From contig NZ_CP069127.1 in NCBI RefSeq assembly GCF_016811915.1, positions 5,664,501 through 5,728,500 of the forward strand: a DNA stretch of 64,000 nucleotides, in the 5' to 3' direction. This document shows positions 42,021 through 50,854 of the stretch, piece after piece. The notes under the pieces were generated by a model. It was not told the DNA's origin, searched no databases, and was given only the letters and a program-made list of their open reading frames with translations. The stretch's first letter is position 1; every line of letters begins with the position of its first letter. Made by a program: the position numbers and the translations under genes. The DNA is from Brevibacillus choshinensis. Lineage in GTDB: Bacteria; Bacillota; Bacilli; Brevibacillales; Brevibacillaceae.

Positions 42021-42182
42021 TTCACCATTGAATTAGTTTGAATGATCAACTACAACAATCAATCGAAAAGAAAAGCTAAGCACTCACACATATACTGAGT
42101 GTTTGCCCTGTCCATCCCTAAAGGGATGATCGGACAAAGCCATAATTCATCCCACGATTAAAACCGTGGGCTTTCAGTTGGC

Positions 42183-42205
42183 AAATACCTGTAATACAGG
42201 TATTT
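42183..42205. repeat. Perfect 23-bp palindrome
   Basis: AAATACCTGT-AAT-ACAGGTATTT is a perfect inverted repeat just outside the IS left end, with flanking GC and TTGC extending it. It could be a weak terminator on the plus strand (TTTTT follows) or an operator. Confidence 0.5.
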
Positions 42206-42321
42206 TTGCAATGTTATTTGTGGGTAATTTCAACTATTAGGCAATCTTCAGAACCCAAAAGCTCTCGATAAATAAGAAATAATAAAAGGAGTTGTATGGG
42301 GGCTACCAATGTAAATTTTAT

Positions 42322-43683
42322 TTATTTTTTACCCGCTAAAAAAGGACATTTCATGCTTAGGGTCAGTGGTTTCGCCAGGAACGTTCCCATTTCTAGTCTA
42401 ACGTTTTGTTTCCAAAAGCCTGCCGCTAAACCAAACTGCTGATAGCATAGATGTATAGAGTAGATTTTTTGAATTATAATCGTTTTGCCATACGAAGCGG
42501 TGACTTTGTACTTGCAGCGCTTTCTTTGAAAATCTACCTTAGCGATGGTGGCTAGGAGGTAAAAAAAATACTTTTCTGTTCCTGGCACCTTTGGCTCAAA
42601 GCGAGTTGACCTCGAATCTTTAAATTTCATTTTTCCCCCTGTCTCTCTCCTATCCGATATACACCACAACAGATCCCATCTACCTTCACCATGACCAAGC
42701 TCTGAGAGAACTGTATCAACGATACCCTTGATGTCATCATACAGATCGCGCCCTATCCCTGAGTCCATCCGCTGTTCCCCATGGTAATTCTTGACGAGCC
42801 GTTTCAGCATCCAATGTACTTCTGCTTTCTGATCTGGAATACGCTCCTGAATTAGCTCCTGAACCCTTTCTCGAGCGTATGTATGCCGAAATCCATGCGT
42901 ACCTCGAGACTCTATCCCAGCTTTCCTACATGCTACTGCAACACCATTACGCATCGTTGTTTCGGATAGAGGGATAATCCTATCCTCGGGCAATTTGCTG
43001 ATTATTAGCCCTCTTAGTTCATTCTCATAGCGTTGGGAGACCGGAACATTCCTGAAGCGCCCACCTTTTGTGATACCTCGTCCGTTTTCAATGCGGATCT
43101 CCAGCCTTCCATCCTCTCGCTGCTGAACATGTTCGACCCGCAGATTGCACACTTCACGATTTCGCAGACCGAGTTTGTATCCCATTCTGGCCGCAGTTGC
43201 TACCATTTTAGACATGTGCTTAAACATGGCCTCAATTTCTTCTCTCGTGTAGCTCCGATCTCGTGACCCTTCTTTCTCTCCCGGGCTTATTGTTCTTCCC
43301 TCAAAGAACGTAATCGGCGGCTTTTTAAGATTTTCTGACATCTTGGCCATGCCAGTTTGAAGCTTCTGAAGGTGGCTCTCCATATTCACCATGTAACCTT
43401 TTGAAAGTCCTTTTGAAGCTAGATGAGTCATATAGCTTTTATGATGCTCCGGACGCAATTGAAAAAGGGTTTTTATACCATGGTTTTCTTTGGCGTACTG
43501 CACAAATCTGATGGCAGACCCCTGCACGGCAACTTTGTAGGTTGTTCCATGTATGCCTGTCCTATCACCGGCCTTCCTTGCTTGACGCTTAGAAGTCCCG
43601 ATCTTGTCTATAGTCCGCAGCGCCTGTACGACTTGATTCTTTACACTGGATCGATTTCGCCCCAATCTATTCTCTCCTTTCAC
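42322..43683 (-). pseudogene. Tyrosine recombinase (phage/ICE-type integrase), frameshifted at the catalytic Tyr
   Basis: A SAM-like N-terminal domain and a catalytic domain are recognisable: first Arg in YKLGLRNREVCNLRV, HxxR in THGFRHTYAR, and the His in LSELGHGEGRWDL. After DL the frame reads LWCISDRRET and continues for more than 100 residues of non-family sequence. One base away the reading VVYIG-stop appears, giving the missing catalytic tyrosine (codon 42659-42661) and an end at 42650. The gene has thus suffered a one-base change near 42672 and should be inactive unless it is a sequencing error. The extra tail has no recognisable features. Confidence 0.75.
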
Positions 43684-44290
43684 AATAACTCATTTGAAAT
43701 TCCGTCTGTTAGTTGCCCAGGGACGATCTTTCCGGTTCACACCTGAGCAAACAACCGAAAAAACTGGTGAATTTTCTTGGCGTGTTAGAGGGGAACACAA
43801 AGCCCTTCACCTTCTCGCGTTTCCTCCAACGCACCAAAAAAATGATAGATTCAACTCTCGCCGATCTCTAAAAAGACCGCGTATATTACAGGTAATCAAT
43901 TGTACGCGCCTTCTTGTTTGGGCAGCCCAATCCGGAACAAAAGCGATTTCTGGAAGCGGTTACGAAAGCTAGTTATGCTGATACGCGCCAACCTTTGAGC
44001 AATTTTTTACAGGGTAACTTCTGGCTTTATCGTTTAATAAGGTTTATCTGAAATAACATTTTCACGTTCACTGCCATAATTTGTTGTTGTGATTGTTCCG
44101 AAAAAATTAGACACTGCTGCAATAACGAGTACAGCCCACCATTTAATCCTCATTTCTGGCGGATCGTACGATCCTTCCCTCCTTCATATTGTGAAATGAC
44201 AAAAAGACCATGATGTTTATTCATGACCCGACAAAAATCATACATGATAAAGACGAAATTCTTTTGAATCCTTCCTTGTTAGACGTATTA
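43684..44290. other. Gene-poor stretch with one possible tiny reading frame
   Basis: No convincing gene. The only candidate is a minus-strand 39-codon frame at 44034-44153, listed separately. The plus-strand frame at 43694-43972 has no ribosome-binding site and no recognisable protein features. Confidence 0.5.
44034..44153 (-). CDS. Possible 39-residue peptide with a hydrophobic N-terminus
   Basis: The frame reads MRIKWWAVLVIAAVSNFFG followed by a polar tail ending ENVISDKPY. A charged start, hydrophobic core and polar C-terminus are reminiscent of small secreted Phr-like or leaderless peptides. There is no good ribosome-binding site at the proper distance (GGAGG is about 25 bp away) and no partner Rap gene, so this is a weak candidate. 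Confidence 0.25.
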   Translation of the reverse strand: MRIKWWAVLVIAAVSNFFGTITTTNYGSERENVISDKPY

Positions 44291-44291
44291 C

Positions 44292-44355
44292 GCAAAAAAA
44301 GCCTGTCAGCACACCTAAAGAAACGAAAAGCGTTTCAACAGGTAGCCAACAGGCT
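44292..44355 (-). terminator. Large intrinsic terminator without an intact gene
   Basis: On the minus strand AGCCTGT (44349-44355) pairs with ACAGGCT (44300-44306), enclosing a second stem ACCT/AGGT and an inner hairpin GAAACG/CGTTTC, and TTTTTTT follows. No intact gene precedes it. The nearest relic upstream is the S-layer fossil at 45070-45303, so it may have served that lost gene. Confidence 0.6.
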
Positions 44356-45069
44356 AATTTCTTGATTGTTGAACATTTCAACGGATCAGGTCTTGTAGAA
44401 ATACCAAAACAAAAAGCAGGAAGAGGTTGTGTATTACTACTATACTTAAATTTATGTTTACTAGCAATACTCTCCGGTTTATTTATTTTTCAAATATGAG
44501 GCCGCTTCAAATAAACGAGAAACATACACGATTTCCCCTGAAAATTTAGGGACTAATCGAGATGATAAATAACTTTGAAAGCGGAATCCAAAATGACAGA
44601 AGCGGAGTAGAAACTGGATATTAGGAGAAGACCATGAATGTTCTTTAATGTCGATTGAATGTTAACTAAATTCCAGCACTTCCAGCGGGGGCGTTCTCAA
44701 ATAGGTCAAAGGATGGTAGGAAACGCGCTCAGCTTGAATTACTAAAAAATCGAGGTTCACCTCCTACCAGGAAACTCCTCAATTTTCAATTGACTGCCTG
44801 TTCAGTCTTACGAATGCCGCCCTTACTTGGCGTAGACCACCAGTTTTAAGCAATAATTGATTAAAAAACACGCCTAGTATGGTCGGCTTCAAATATTTTA
44901 GCAACAACTTGTTACTGACAGTAAAACCACAACCATCGTCCACCGATTTAAGAAAAAGATTCCCTTTTAAGCAATTGCTTCAAACAATAACACAACTAAA
45001 AACAGTCACAGATCTTCACTTTACTAGAGATCCATACAAATGCCCCTGGAGGAATTAATGTCATCATTA
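44356..45069. other. Gene-free AT-rich stretch
   Basis: About 700 bp without a credible reading frame, RNA gene or repeat that I can recognise. It lies between an orphan terminator and an S-layer gene fossil in the same orientation, so it is probably decayed sequence. Confidence 0.5.
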
Positions 45070-45303
45070 TACGCGAAAATCATAGTAGCGAACTCAGCAC
45101 TAGTGATGGTTATTTTACTCTGTAATCGCCGTTGACATAACCTGCTAGCATGCCAAGAGCTTTCAGGCATTTTACGTTTTTTTCAATTGCAGTATCCATT
45201 TTAGGAGCTTCCGGAGGAGTTACTTAAGCAACGAATGCCATTGGAGCAACAGTAAGTGCGAGAGCACTAGCTAGCAATGTTAACAACCTTTTTCATAACC
45301 TTG
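45070..45303 (-). pseudogene. Fossil of an S-layer gene 5' end (signal peptide plus first SLH repeat)
   Basis: This segment aligns by eye with 61257-61495, the start of the intact S-layer gene. Shared stretches are ACCTTTTTCATAACCTTG-like start region, GCCATTGGAGCAAC, GTAAGTGCGAG / GTGAGTGCGAG, ATCCATTTTAGGAGC, CCAAGAGCTT, AATCGCCGTTG and GTAGCGAACTC. It thus once encoded a signal peptide (MKKVVN-like) and the first SLH domain. Substitutions and small indels, including an in-frame stop (TTAAGT region), have destroyed it and no downstream coding remains. Confidence 0.8.
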
Positions 45304-45656
45304 GAACCCTAACTCATTTTTCGGTGAAAAGGACAATAAGATAACCCCTTGAAGATCATGGATTCTGCCATATAAAAATCTATCCTTTAGGAAAACTAAG
45401 CATTTTCGAATCAACTAGCTACTATCTATTTGAACTATCGTTAGTTTTGAAATTATTGAATCTATATATAGGTCTCCATTAGTTTCGATCGTTATAACTC
45501 ATTATCTCTGTCGGATGTCACCTGATAAAACTATTTGGCGAAAGGGCATATATGCAAAAATCGTTTTTTACGGGCATGTTAATGCCTCCGTTGCCTTTTG
45601 TTGCCTTCTACAACTTTCTTTGTTATTTTATTATCATCAAAAAAGGAGTTGCTATC
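45304..45656. other. Gene-free stretch before a small plus-strand gene
   Basis: It contains the upstream side of the S-layer fossil on one strand and the leader of the 45657 gene on the other. No leader like that at 61582-61670 is preserved. Nothing else is seen. Confidence 0.4.
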
Positions 45657-45827
45657 ATGGAACTATTGGTATCAAATGCCGAAATTGAATCTCTCCTTGT
45701 GTGGCCAAAAGGAAAAGCTTCCGTTTATATTGAACGTGGGATCCTTGGCGCACCATTTCAAACTTTGAAATGTGGCAGGCTCTTTAAGCTTTCATCCATT
45801 TTTGAAATAGCTAAGCAAAAGAACTGA
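45657..45827 (+). CDS. Small putative DNA-binding protein
   Basis: A 56-residue protein starting MELLVSNAEIESLLVWPKGK, with AAAAAAGGAGTT seven bases upstream, which decides the start over the longer frame from 45552. The sequence ASVYIERGILGAPFQTLKCGRLFKL resembles the wing and second helix of excisionase/MerR-like DNA-binding proteins. It is similar in size and layout to the 46461 gene. The function is not certain. Confidence 0.5.
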   Translation: MELLVSNAEIESLLVWPKGKASVYIERGILGAPFQTLKCGRLFKLSSIFEIAKQKN

Positions 45828-46036
45828 ACTGTTGATGAAAATGTTTTAACTAATATTTACGCATCAGTGGTCATTACTCCACCAAAATAACAAAGTTTCG
45901 TTAATACTAACCGTTTTTTTCGATCAAACCACAAAAATAAAACCCCTTGGGAATCAAGGAGTTTGCCAATTGGATGTTCACTTCATTAGGAAAAACGTTT
46001 TCGTTTACTAACCCAATTCTCTTAGTTAGTGGATTC

Positions 46037-46285
46037 TTAATCAGGATATCGCAAACCATGACAACAAAATAACTCTAGTACAGCCTGATAGACTCGGACA
46101 TTCATTTCTGGAAAGACAAATGCAACTTCTCCAGGAGCAAGTTGTAACCTTTCAATAGACTGCTCGATTACAAATGGCACCCCATTATTTCGAGAGCACA
46201 TTTTAGATAGCCAACATCCGACCAAGAGACTACGTAATCGAACGATTTTTCCAATGTAATCACGCTCCGTGTTGCATGGTAGCAT
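46037..46285 (-). CDS. Hypothetical protein, doubtful
   Basis: An 82-codon frame (LQLAPGEVAFVFPEMNVRVYQAVLELFCC). There is no strong ribosome-binding site and the N-terminal part (RDYIGKIVRLRSLLVGCWL) looks unconstrained. The C-terminal 40 residues look more protein-like, so it may be a gene remnant. The family is not recognised. Confidence 0.25.
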   Translation of the reverse strand: MLPCNTERDYIGKIVRLRSLLVGCWLSKMCSRNNGVPFVIEQSIERLQLAPGEVAFVFPEMNVRVYQAVLELFCCHGLRYPD

Positions 46286-46460
46286 AGGTTAGGGAAAAAG
46301 AATACTCGAGGAATCAGCTATTTTTCTTAGCATATTAACTTGTTATTAGTATTATTAAACAACAACAGATGTTCCTCTATATTTTTAGAAGTTCTTTCAT
46401 TTTTAGAAGTTCTTTCATTGATGAATGTGAATCGGTTCAATAATTTAAGGAGTTTTAACT

Positions 46461-46676
46461 ATGGAACGAACTCTACCTACCATTCCTGAGGTAGCCAAAA
46501 TTCAAGGAATCACCAGAGAACGATCGTATTTATTAGCTCGATCAGAGATGCTCCCCGTCGTTCGAATTGGACAAGGATGTCATATTGACGTAGAATTACT
46601 GAATAACTGGATTGAAAAAGGTAAGCTGGATCCTAGAAAGCAACCTAGGCGATCAATCAAGATTCAGGACCTATAG
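46461..46676 (+). CDS. Excisionase-like helix-turn-helix protein
   Basis: A 71-residue protein with AAGGAG nine bases upstream. TIPEVAKIQGITRERSYLLARSEMLPVVRIGQGCHIDVELLNNWIEKG follows the excisionase/MerR-type winged-helix pattern (helix-turn-helix, then the wing VVRIG and a C-terminal helix). Such proteins direct recombination or bind a target in mobile elements. It lies 2.8 kb from the first recombinase pseudogene, in a region rich in decayed mobile DNA. Confidence 0.7.
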   Translation: MERTLPTIPEVAKIQGITRERSYLLARSEMLPVVRIGQGCHIDVELLNNWIEKGKLDPRKQPRRSIKIQDL

Positions 46677-47077
46677 GATCGCTTTTTGCGAAACGTAAAA
46701 AAGCCCGAAAGATATCAGACTTTCCTACGATGTGAATCTCTATAAAATAGAGTGACTTTATTATAGCATTGAGTATGTTTTGTTTCAACTAAAGTATATT
46801 CACGTAAAGACAATATTTCATATTACATGACTGCCTACTTAAATTAATTTTATGATATTTTGCAACAATTGCACTCACTGAAACCGCCTGTTTTCCACAG
46901 GCGGTCTTTTTTTTACTTCTACTTCAAAGAAACGCTTACACAGTTGGACCAATCAATGTTGCGATCTCCCTCTGATAGCCAAACTTTTTTGAAAAACTCA
47001 ATCAAGGCTACCTCGAAAATCTCCTTCTGGGATATATTCATTTCCTGGATAAACTCCTTTACTAATTGATCTAATCC
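46677..47077. other. Intergenic stretch with an orphan terminator
   Basis: It holds a plus-strand terminator at 46883-46914 and A/T-rich sequence. No credible gene. Confidence 0.5.
46883..46914 (+). terminator. Terminator on the plus strand
   Basis: ACCGCCTGT / ACAGGCGGT with a TTTCC loop, followed by CTTTTTTTT. It could end the transcript of the excisionase-like gene 200 bp upstream. Confidence 0.75.
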
Positions 47078-47360
47078 TTATGCCATGTGTACGGATTTGG
47101 TAACGTGTACTCCACGGACAATATATCTCGGGATCTGGTCCACGACCGATTCAATGGACAAGAGGTTACCCAATAATCTCTCTTGGTGTTTTTCAAGAAG
47201 ATCCAACAATGGCAGATAGCGTTCAAGCCCAACATGAGCACTAGGTAAGTGAATCCCGCTTGATAGATTTACTTGCACGCTTTGATGAGGATCGTCATTC
47301 TGTATGCCAGTGAAAACATACGTACCACCTTCGTCATTCCAGGTTAATTCCGAAAGTATT
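47078..47360 (-). pseudogene. C-terminal remnant of an unknown protein
   Basis: The open frame gives about 90 residues (ELTWNDEGGTYVFTGIQ, then VGLERYLPLLDLLEKHQERL and VDQIPRYIVRGVHVTK). It looks like real protein but has no start codon. A TAA stop lies upstream at about 47361 without any initiation signal. I read it as a 5'-truncated gene. The family is not recognised. Confidence 0.4.
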
Positions 47361-47504
47361 TATACCTGAGACAAGTCTTATGACACTCTCCAAGCAGTTC
47401 TTCATACAATTTCATACTTTTTTCAGAACCATTACAGAAATATGGTTTATAACAATAATTGAAGATACGCCCTCAGAGCAAGGGAATTATGGAGGTTTAA
47501 TGCT

Positions 47505-47834
47505 ATGAAAAAAACCCATCGTTTTGTTGCACTGTTAACTGTCATGGCGATTACCGCGTCTTTGGCAGTTCCAGCATTTGCAAAAAGCGCCGATGACAAA
47601 GAAGGAGTTGCCAGCATCTTTACCACAATGGTTGGCGAAAATCACAATATTACCAACCCTACCGTTGAAGAGGATGCTCCAACTACAACACCATCCACAA
47701 CACCTACAGATGGTACCGTTGTGACTCCTACTGGGACATCCACACCAGAACTGGTTAACGCTGTCGACATTCCTACCATCATGGGCTGGGGCTGGATGAC
47801 ATTTCCAGAAACAAGCGACAAAGGCGGTAACTAA
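47505..47834 (+). CDS. Small secreted Thr/Pro-rich protein
   Basis: A 109-residue protein with GGAGG eight bases before the ATG. It has a clear Sec signal peptide (RFVALLTVMAITASLAVPAFA, cleavage before KSADD). The mature 85 residues are acidic, with a Thr/Pro/Ser-rich stretch (TTTPSTTPTDGTVVTPTGTS) and a C-terminal GWGWMTFPE motif. No domain is recognised. It may be a short surface or toxin-like peptide. Its codon use resembles the host, and it stands between relics. Confidence 0.6.
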   Translation: MKKTHRFVALLTVMAITASLAVPAFAKSADDKEGVASIFTTMVGENHNITNPTVEEDAPTTTPSTTPTDGTVVTPTGTSTPELVNAVDIPTIMGWGWMTFPETSDKGGN

Positions 47835-47957
47835 GAGGCTGCAAAAATAGTCGTACCTTGGTCAAGACTGAAAAAGACTACTTTCAATTTGGTGATCACT
47901 TTCCGATATTCTATCGGAGAAAGGTCGCCAATTTTTTTTGTGAAGCGATAATTGTTG
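47831..47957 (-). pseudogene. 3' remnant of an IS3-family transposase (OrfB)
   Basis: On the minus strand the frame reads KINNYRFTKKIGDLSPIEYRKVITKL and then a stop at 47831. The YNN...LSPIEYR pattern is the C-terminal end of IS3/IS150 DDE transposases. The catalytic part is missing. It overlaps the last bases of the secreted-protein gene on the other strand, so it marks an old insertion end. Confidence 0.6.
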
Positions 47958-48279
47958 ATTTTTCACTTATCAATCTTAAACTGATTAGATCAGGCCCCTT
48001 ATCCCCTAGGTCAAATGTAATGGCGACATCAGAATGGTACAGGCCGAGCTTGACTATTCTTGTAGCACAGTACTACCGGCTGGAGGATTGCTTCCCTCAT
48101 TTGGATCGCAATTCCAAACCTATATCCAAACAGGGCTTTCGTTTCGATTCCCAACTGTGCAAGTGACTTTTCATCACACGCGGCGTTACAAGCGAAAAAG
48201 GGATGAACCGTACTTTTTTACTGAATTGGCAAACTCCCACAAACAGAGTATTCCGCAGTTCTACGATAGACCCCTATCG
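47958..48279. other. Gene-free stretch between an IS3 relic and a small membrane gene
   Basis: About 320 bp without a credible gene. The plus-strand frames here have no initiation signals. It could be older insertion-element sequence, but nothing specific is visible. Confidence 0.4.
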
Positions 48280-48501
48280 TCAATTTTTATTTGGTCTAGC
48301 ACTTATTCTGAAGAGAAATCGGCTATTATTTAGCCCACTAAAGGTTAGCTTAATATTAGCTTTCTGAGCCAAGAGAATCATGATGCTCACACCAGCACCT
48401 AAAAAGAGGGCAACCAAGAAATCAACGTCCTTGTAGTTAAACATCCAGTAAATGAAACCAACGATGGCCCCTCCGATGGCCCACTTTACAATCGTCCCCA
48501 T
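48280..48501 (-). CDS. Small two-helix membrane protein
   Basis: A 73-residue protein from MGTIVKWAIGGAIVGFIY, chosen because AGGAGAG lies eight bases upstream. The frame to 48552 adds poor sequence. Two hydrophobic helices (VKWAIGGAIVGFIYWMF and FLVALFLGAGVSIMILLA) are joined by KDVD, followed by a basic tail. The family is not recognised. Confidence 0.5.
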   Translation of the reverse strand: MGTIVKWAIGGAIVGFIYWMFNYKDVDFLVALFLGAGVSIMILLAQKANIKLTFSGLNNSRFLFRISARPNKN

Positions 48502-48579
48502 TCCATTCTCTCCTTTGCATGAATCGCTGCTTCCTTGCTCATTCCTGAACATGTCCGCATTGATTTATATCAATTAGCA

Positions 48580-49069
48580 TTAGCTATTAGTAAGTTGGCC
48601 GGTTGCCTTACGAATTGTTTCGTAATCATTGAATGTTTTCGTCAAAAACTCCACGGCTTCCAAGTTACCAAGCAATCTCCCATCAGCAGCAACGTACGAA
48701 ACATCGAATGTACCGTTATCGTTGATCTCAAACTTTAGTCGCAACTCGTAGTTTTCCATCTCCGAGTAGTACAGACCGGAAAACTCTACGAATTTCTTCC
48801 CATTGGACTCGGTGTAGGTCCACTTTGGTTCAGAGTGCAAGTACTCTAGCACCTCACCAAGTGGTTCCTGCTGAGTACTTCTGGAGTGAACTGCTCTTGA
48901 TGGCCTCCACATACTTTTTACCTGGATCAGCGGCTTCCTCAATCTTTCCCTGTACATCCACGCCCATCCATGAAGCGATGAGCCAAACAGCTACTACAAT
49001 GATACCTAGACTGGTCATGAACCCATAAAACTTGTTCACACCGTTGAGTATCTTTTTCCCTGCTCCCAT
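48580..49069 (-). pseudogene. Membrane-anchored protein with a C-terminal sandwich domain, frameshifted
   Basis: The first frame (48854-49069) gives a membrane-anchored N-terminus (GFMTSLGIIVVAVWLIASWM) and ends ...SSSLQKYSAGTTW*. The second frame continues in family register with LGEVLEYLHSEPKWTYTESN and GKKFVEFSGLYYSEMENYEL to a stop at 48580. Together they resemble a small family of Firmicute membrane proteins with a domain of the type Y.D.T.GE..D....NP.W...... FTG. The shift is one base near 48870. Confidence 0.6.
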
Positions 49070-49265
49070 TCCTTCCGCTTCCTCCCTTGATGACTTTTAG
49101 CCTATCTATTTTTGTAAACTTGATTGTCGGAACATAGAAGATTTCATCGTATTTAGTAGAATCTTCCTATATTACCTTATAGGCGTTATTTAATAGTCAA
49201 ATACTATTTATAGTGTGTGTAAATGATTTTTCCCCTCTAGTACGCTTGACTTGAGGTGGGACCAA

Positions 49266-49619
49266 ATGGAAGAGAGTACGAAACAACTCGCAAAAATGCT
49301 AGGTGATCGAATTCGCAGTCTCCGTCTGGATCTAGGGCTTAGCCAGGAGCAGCTAGGTGAGCGGTCTGGACTGCACACCAACTACATTGGCCAAATCGAG
49401 CGGGGAGAGAAGAACCTTACCCTCGAAACCCTGCTGAAAATTGCCCGTAGCTTAGTAACTTCCTTGGAGCAGCTCCTGCATTCCATTGATCCGCTTGATC
49501 CTCACACCCCTCTTGGGCAAATTGTCGTGATGCTCTCTGAACGTCCTGTTACGGATCAGGCACTAGTTTTAGCATTGATGAAAACTGTGTTTACGTGGGA
49601 AGACGAAAAGCGGAAGTAA
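49266..49619 (+). CDS. XRE-family transcriptional regulator
   Basis: A 117-residue protein starting MEESTKQLAKMLG, five bases after GAGGTGGG. A TTG start at 49251 would put the ribosome-binding site inside the gene. Residues 10-65 are a Cro/CI helix-turn-helix (IRSLRLDLGLSQEQLGERSGLHTNYIGQIERGEKNLTLETLLKIA). The tail has no known domain. It resembles repressors carried by mobile elements and sits upstream of, and convergent with, the frameshifted genes to 50.8 kb. Confidence 0.85.
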   Translation: MEESTKQLAKMLGDRIRSLRLDLGLSQEQLGERSGLHTNYIGQIERGEKNLTLETLLKIARSLVTSLEQLLHSIDPLDPHTPLGQIVVMLSERPVTDQALVLALMKTVFTWEDEKRK

Positions 49620-49620
49620 G

Positions 49621-49903
49621 TCACAGTGGACTTTCTTCCGCTTGTTTTTTTGCGCTAGGGAATTGGCAGGCGAGAACAGTCATTTCCCACCGCACCGAAA
49701 AGATCTCCTTCCGCAGCTTTTCTTCCCACTGCTGAATCCATTCGCAGATGTCCCCGAACTGTTTCCTGACAGGTTTCCCCTCTTTGTTTGTAGACGAGCT
49801 CATCTTTCAAAAGGGACATGGCTTGTTCGCATGTTCGCACACTTCGTATCAATGTGTCCTCCTTGTTGACAAACTCCTCGTATTTTTCCTGTACTGAATT
49901 CAT
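49621..49903 (-). pseudogene. Small coiled-coil protein, frameshifted
   Basis: Two overlapping frames look like one protein. MNSVQEKYEEFVNKEDTLIRS...LLKDEL (start at 49903) continues, after a shift near 49800, as NKEGKPVRKQFGDICEWIQQWEEKLRKEI and ends at 49621. The uninterrupted first frame becomes basic and non-protein-like after the shift. Two genes in overlap would be an alternative. No family is recognised. Confidence 0.4.
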
Positions 49904-49925
49904 GACAATCTCCTCCTATTCCGTT

Positions 49926-50797
49926 TTACAGCAGGGCTACAGCCTTCTCCTTGTCCTGTCTGCTGGTGTTGATGTAGTAGTGGGCCGTCGTCTGAATGTG
50001 CGCGTGTCCTGCAAGCTTTGAAACCGTTGTGAGTGGCACACCCTTTTTGAGCAGACGAGAACAAAAAGTATGACGGAATTTGTGTGGGTACAGCTTGAAA
50101 CTAAGCTGCTTCTCCAAGCCTTCCAGCAGCGTATTCACTGCATTCTTGTGCATCCTCTCTGCTCGTTGACTGAGAAGCAGGTAGGGACTTTCTCGATGCT
50201 TGTTTTCCTGCCGTTCGGTTCGGATGTACGCTTTGATCAAATCCACCAGATCAGGACGAAGCGGAATCTCTCGGTACTTCCCTTACCCGTCACCCGAAGC
50301 GTGTTGGTGAGATAGTCCAGATCACTGACCTGAATGCCGCAAAGCTCGCTCACACGAACACCAGTGTACAGAAGCAGCCAAACGATGAGGTGGTTCCGCA
50401 AGCTGATCTTGCTCCTATCCTGGACAAGGAACAGCAGCTGGTTCACCTCCTGCTCCGAGAACACCTCCACCTCTCCCTCACTACCAGCGGCCACCTTGAT
50501 CCTGTCTTTCCGTAGCGTGACAACCTGTTCTGTGGTCAGCTTACGGTCGATCAGGAACAGATTGAACGCCTGTAGCGAATTGATCTTCTTGTTAATGGTG
50601 GCCACCGCGTACTTGTTCTCCATGAGGTGGCTTTTGTAGCTGGAGACGTAGAAGCGTTTCAGATCGATCGGCCGCTCAACGCCCATCCCTTCCAGGTACA
50701 CACAAAAGGCTTTCACGTCGCCCACGTAGGATTCAATTGTCTTGGGCGCGATCCCGTTCTCCACTAGGTACTGCTCAAACTCATCAATCGGGTCCAT
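49926..50797 (-). pseudogene. XerC/XerD-like tyrosine recombinase, frameshifted
   Basis: The N-terminal frame (50237-50797) has the SAM-like core-binding domain (FEQYLVENGIAPKTIESYVGDVKAF) and the first catalytic Arg in LLLYTGVRVSELCGI. It ends in GKGSTERFRFVLIWWI. The second frame (49926-50246) carries on in family register with VDLIKAYIRTERQ, HxxR in YPHKFRHTFCSRLL, the His in LAGHAHIQTT and the nucleophile in AHYYINT. The shift lies around 50275, near CGGGTAAGGGAAGTACCG. All catalytic residues survive, so a single base change, or an assembly error, separates it from function. Confidence 0.8.
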
Positions 50798-50854
50798 CGT
50801 TTTCCCTCCTGAAACAGAAAAATGCCCTGCTGCCTTTTGATCGGCGCAGGGCGG

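Larger units (their letters stand above)
40541..42172 (-). mobile_element. Degenerate IS200/IS605-family element
   Basis: It contains tnpA and tnpB in the same orientation, flanked by subterminal hairpins instead of inverted repeats: CCCACGG / CCGTGGG near the left end (about 42148-42168) and CCCCTTTAGGGG near the right end, which finishes in GAGTCTCAA at about 40541. Both genes carry inactivating changes. The left boundary is approximate. The right end abuts the S8 protease pseudogene. Confidence 0.8.

Noticed and set aside
43694..43972. 92-codon plus-strand protein
   Set aside because: No ribosome-binding site, no recognisable domain, and composition is like non-coding sequence.
44292..44355. 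tRNA or cloverleaf RNA
   Set aside because: The nested stems are followed by seven T on the minus strand, and no tRNA anticodon or T-loop consensus is seen. A terminator explains it better.
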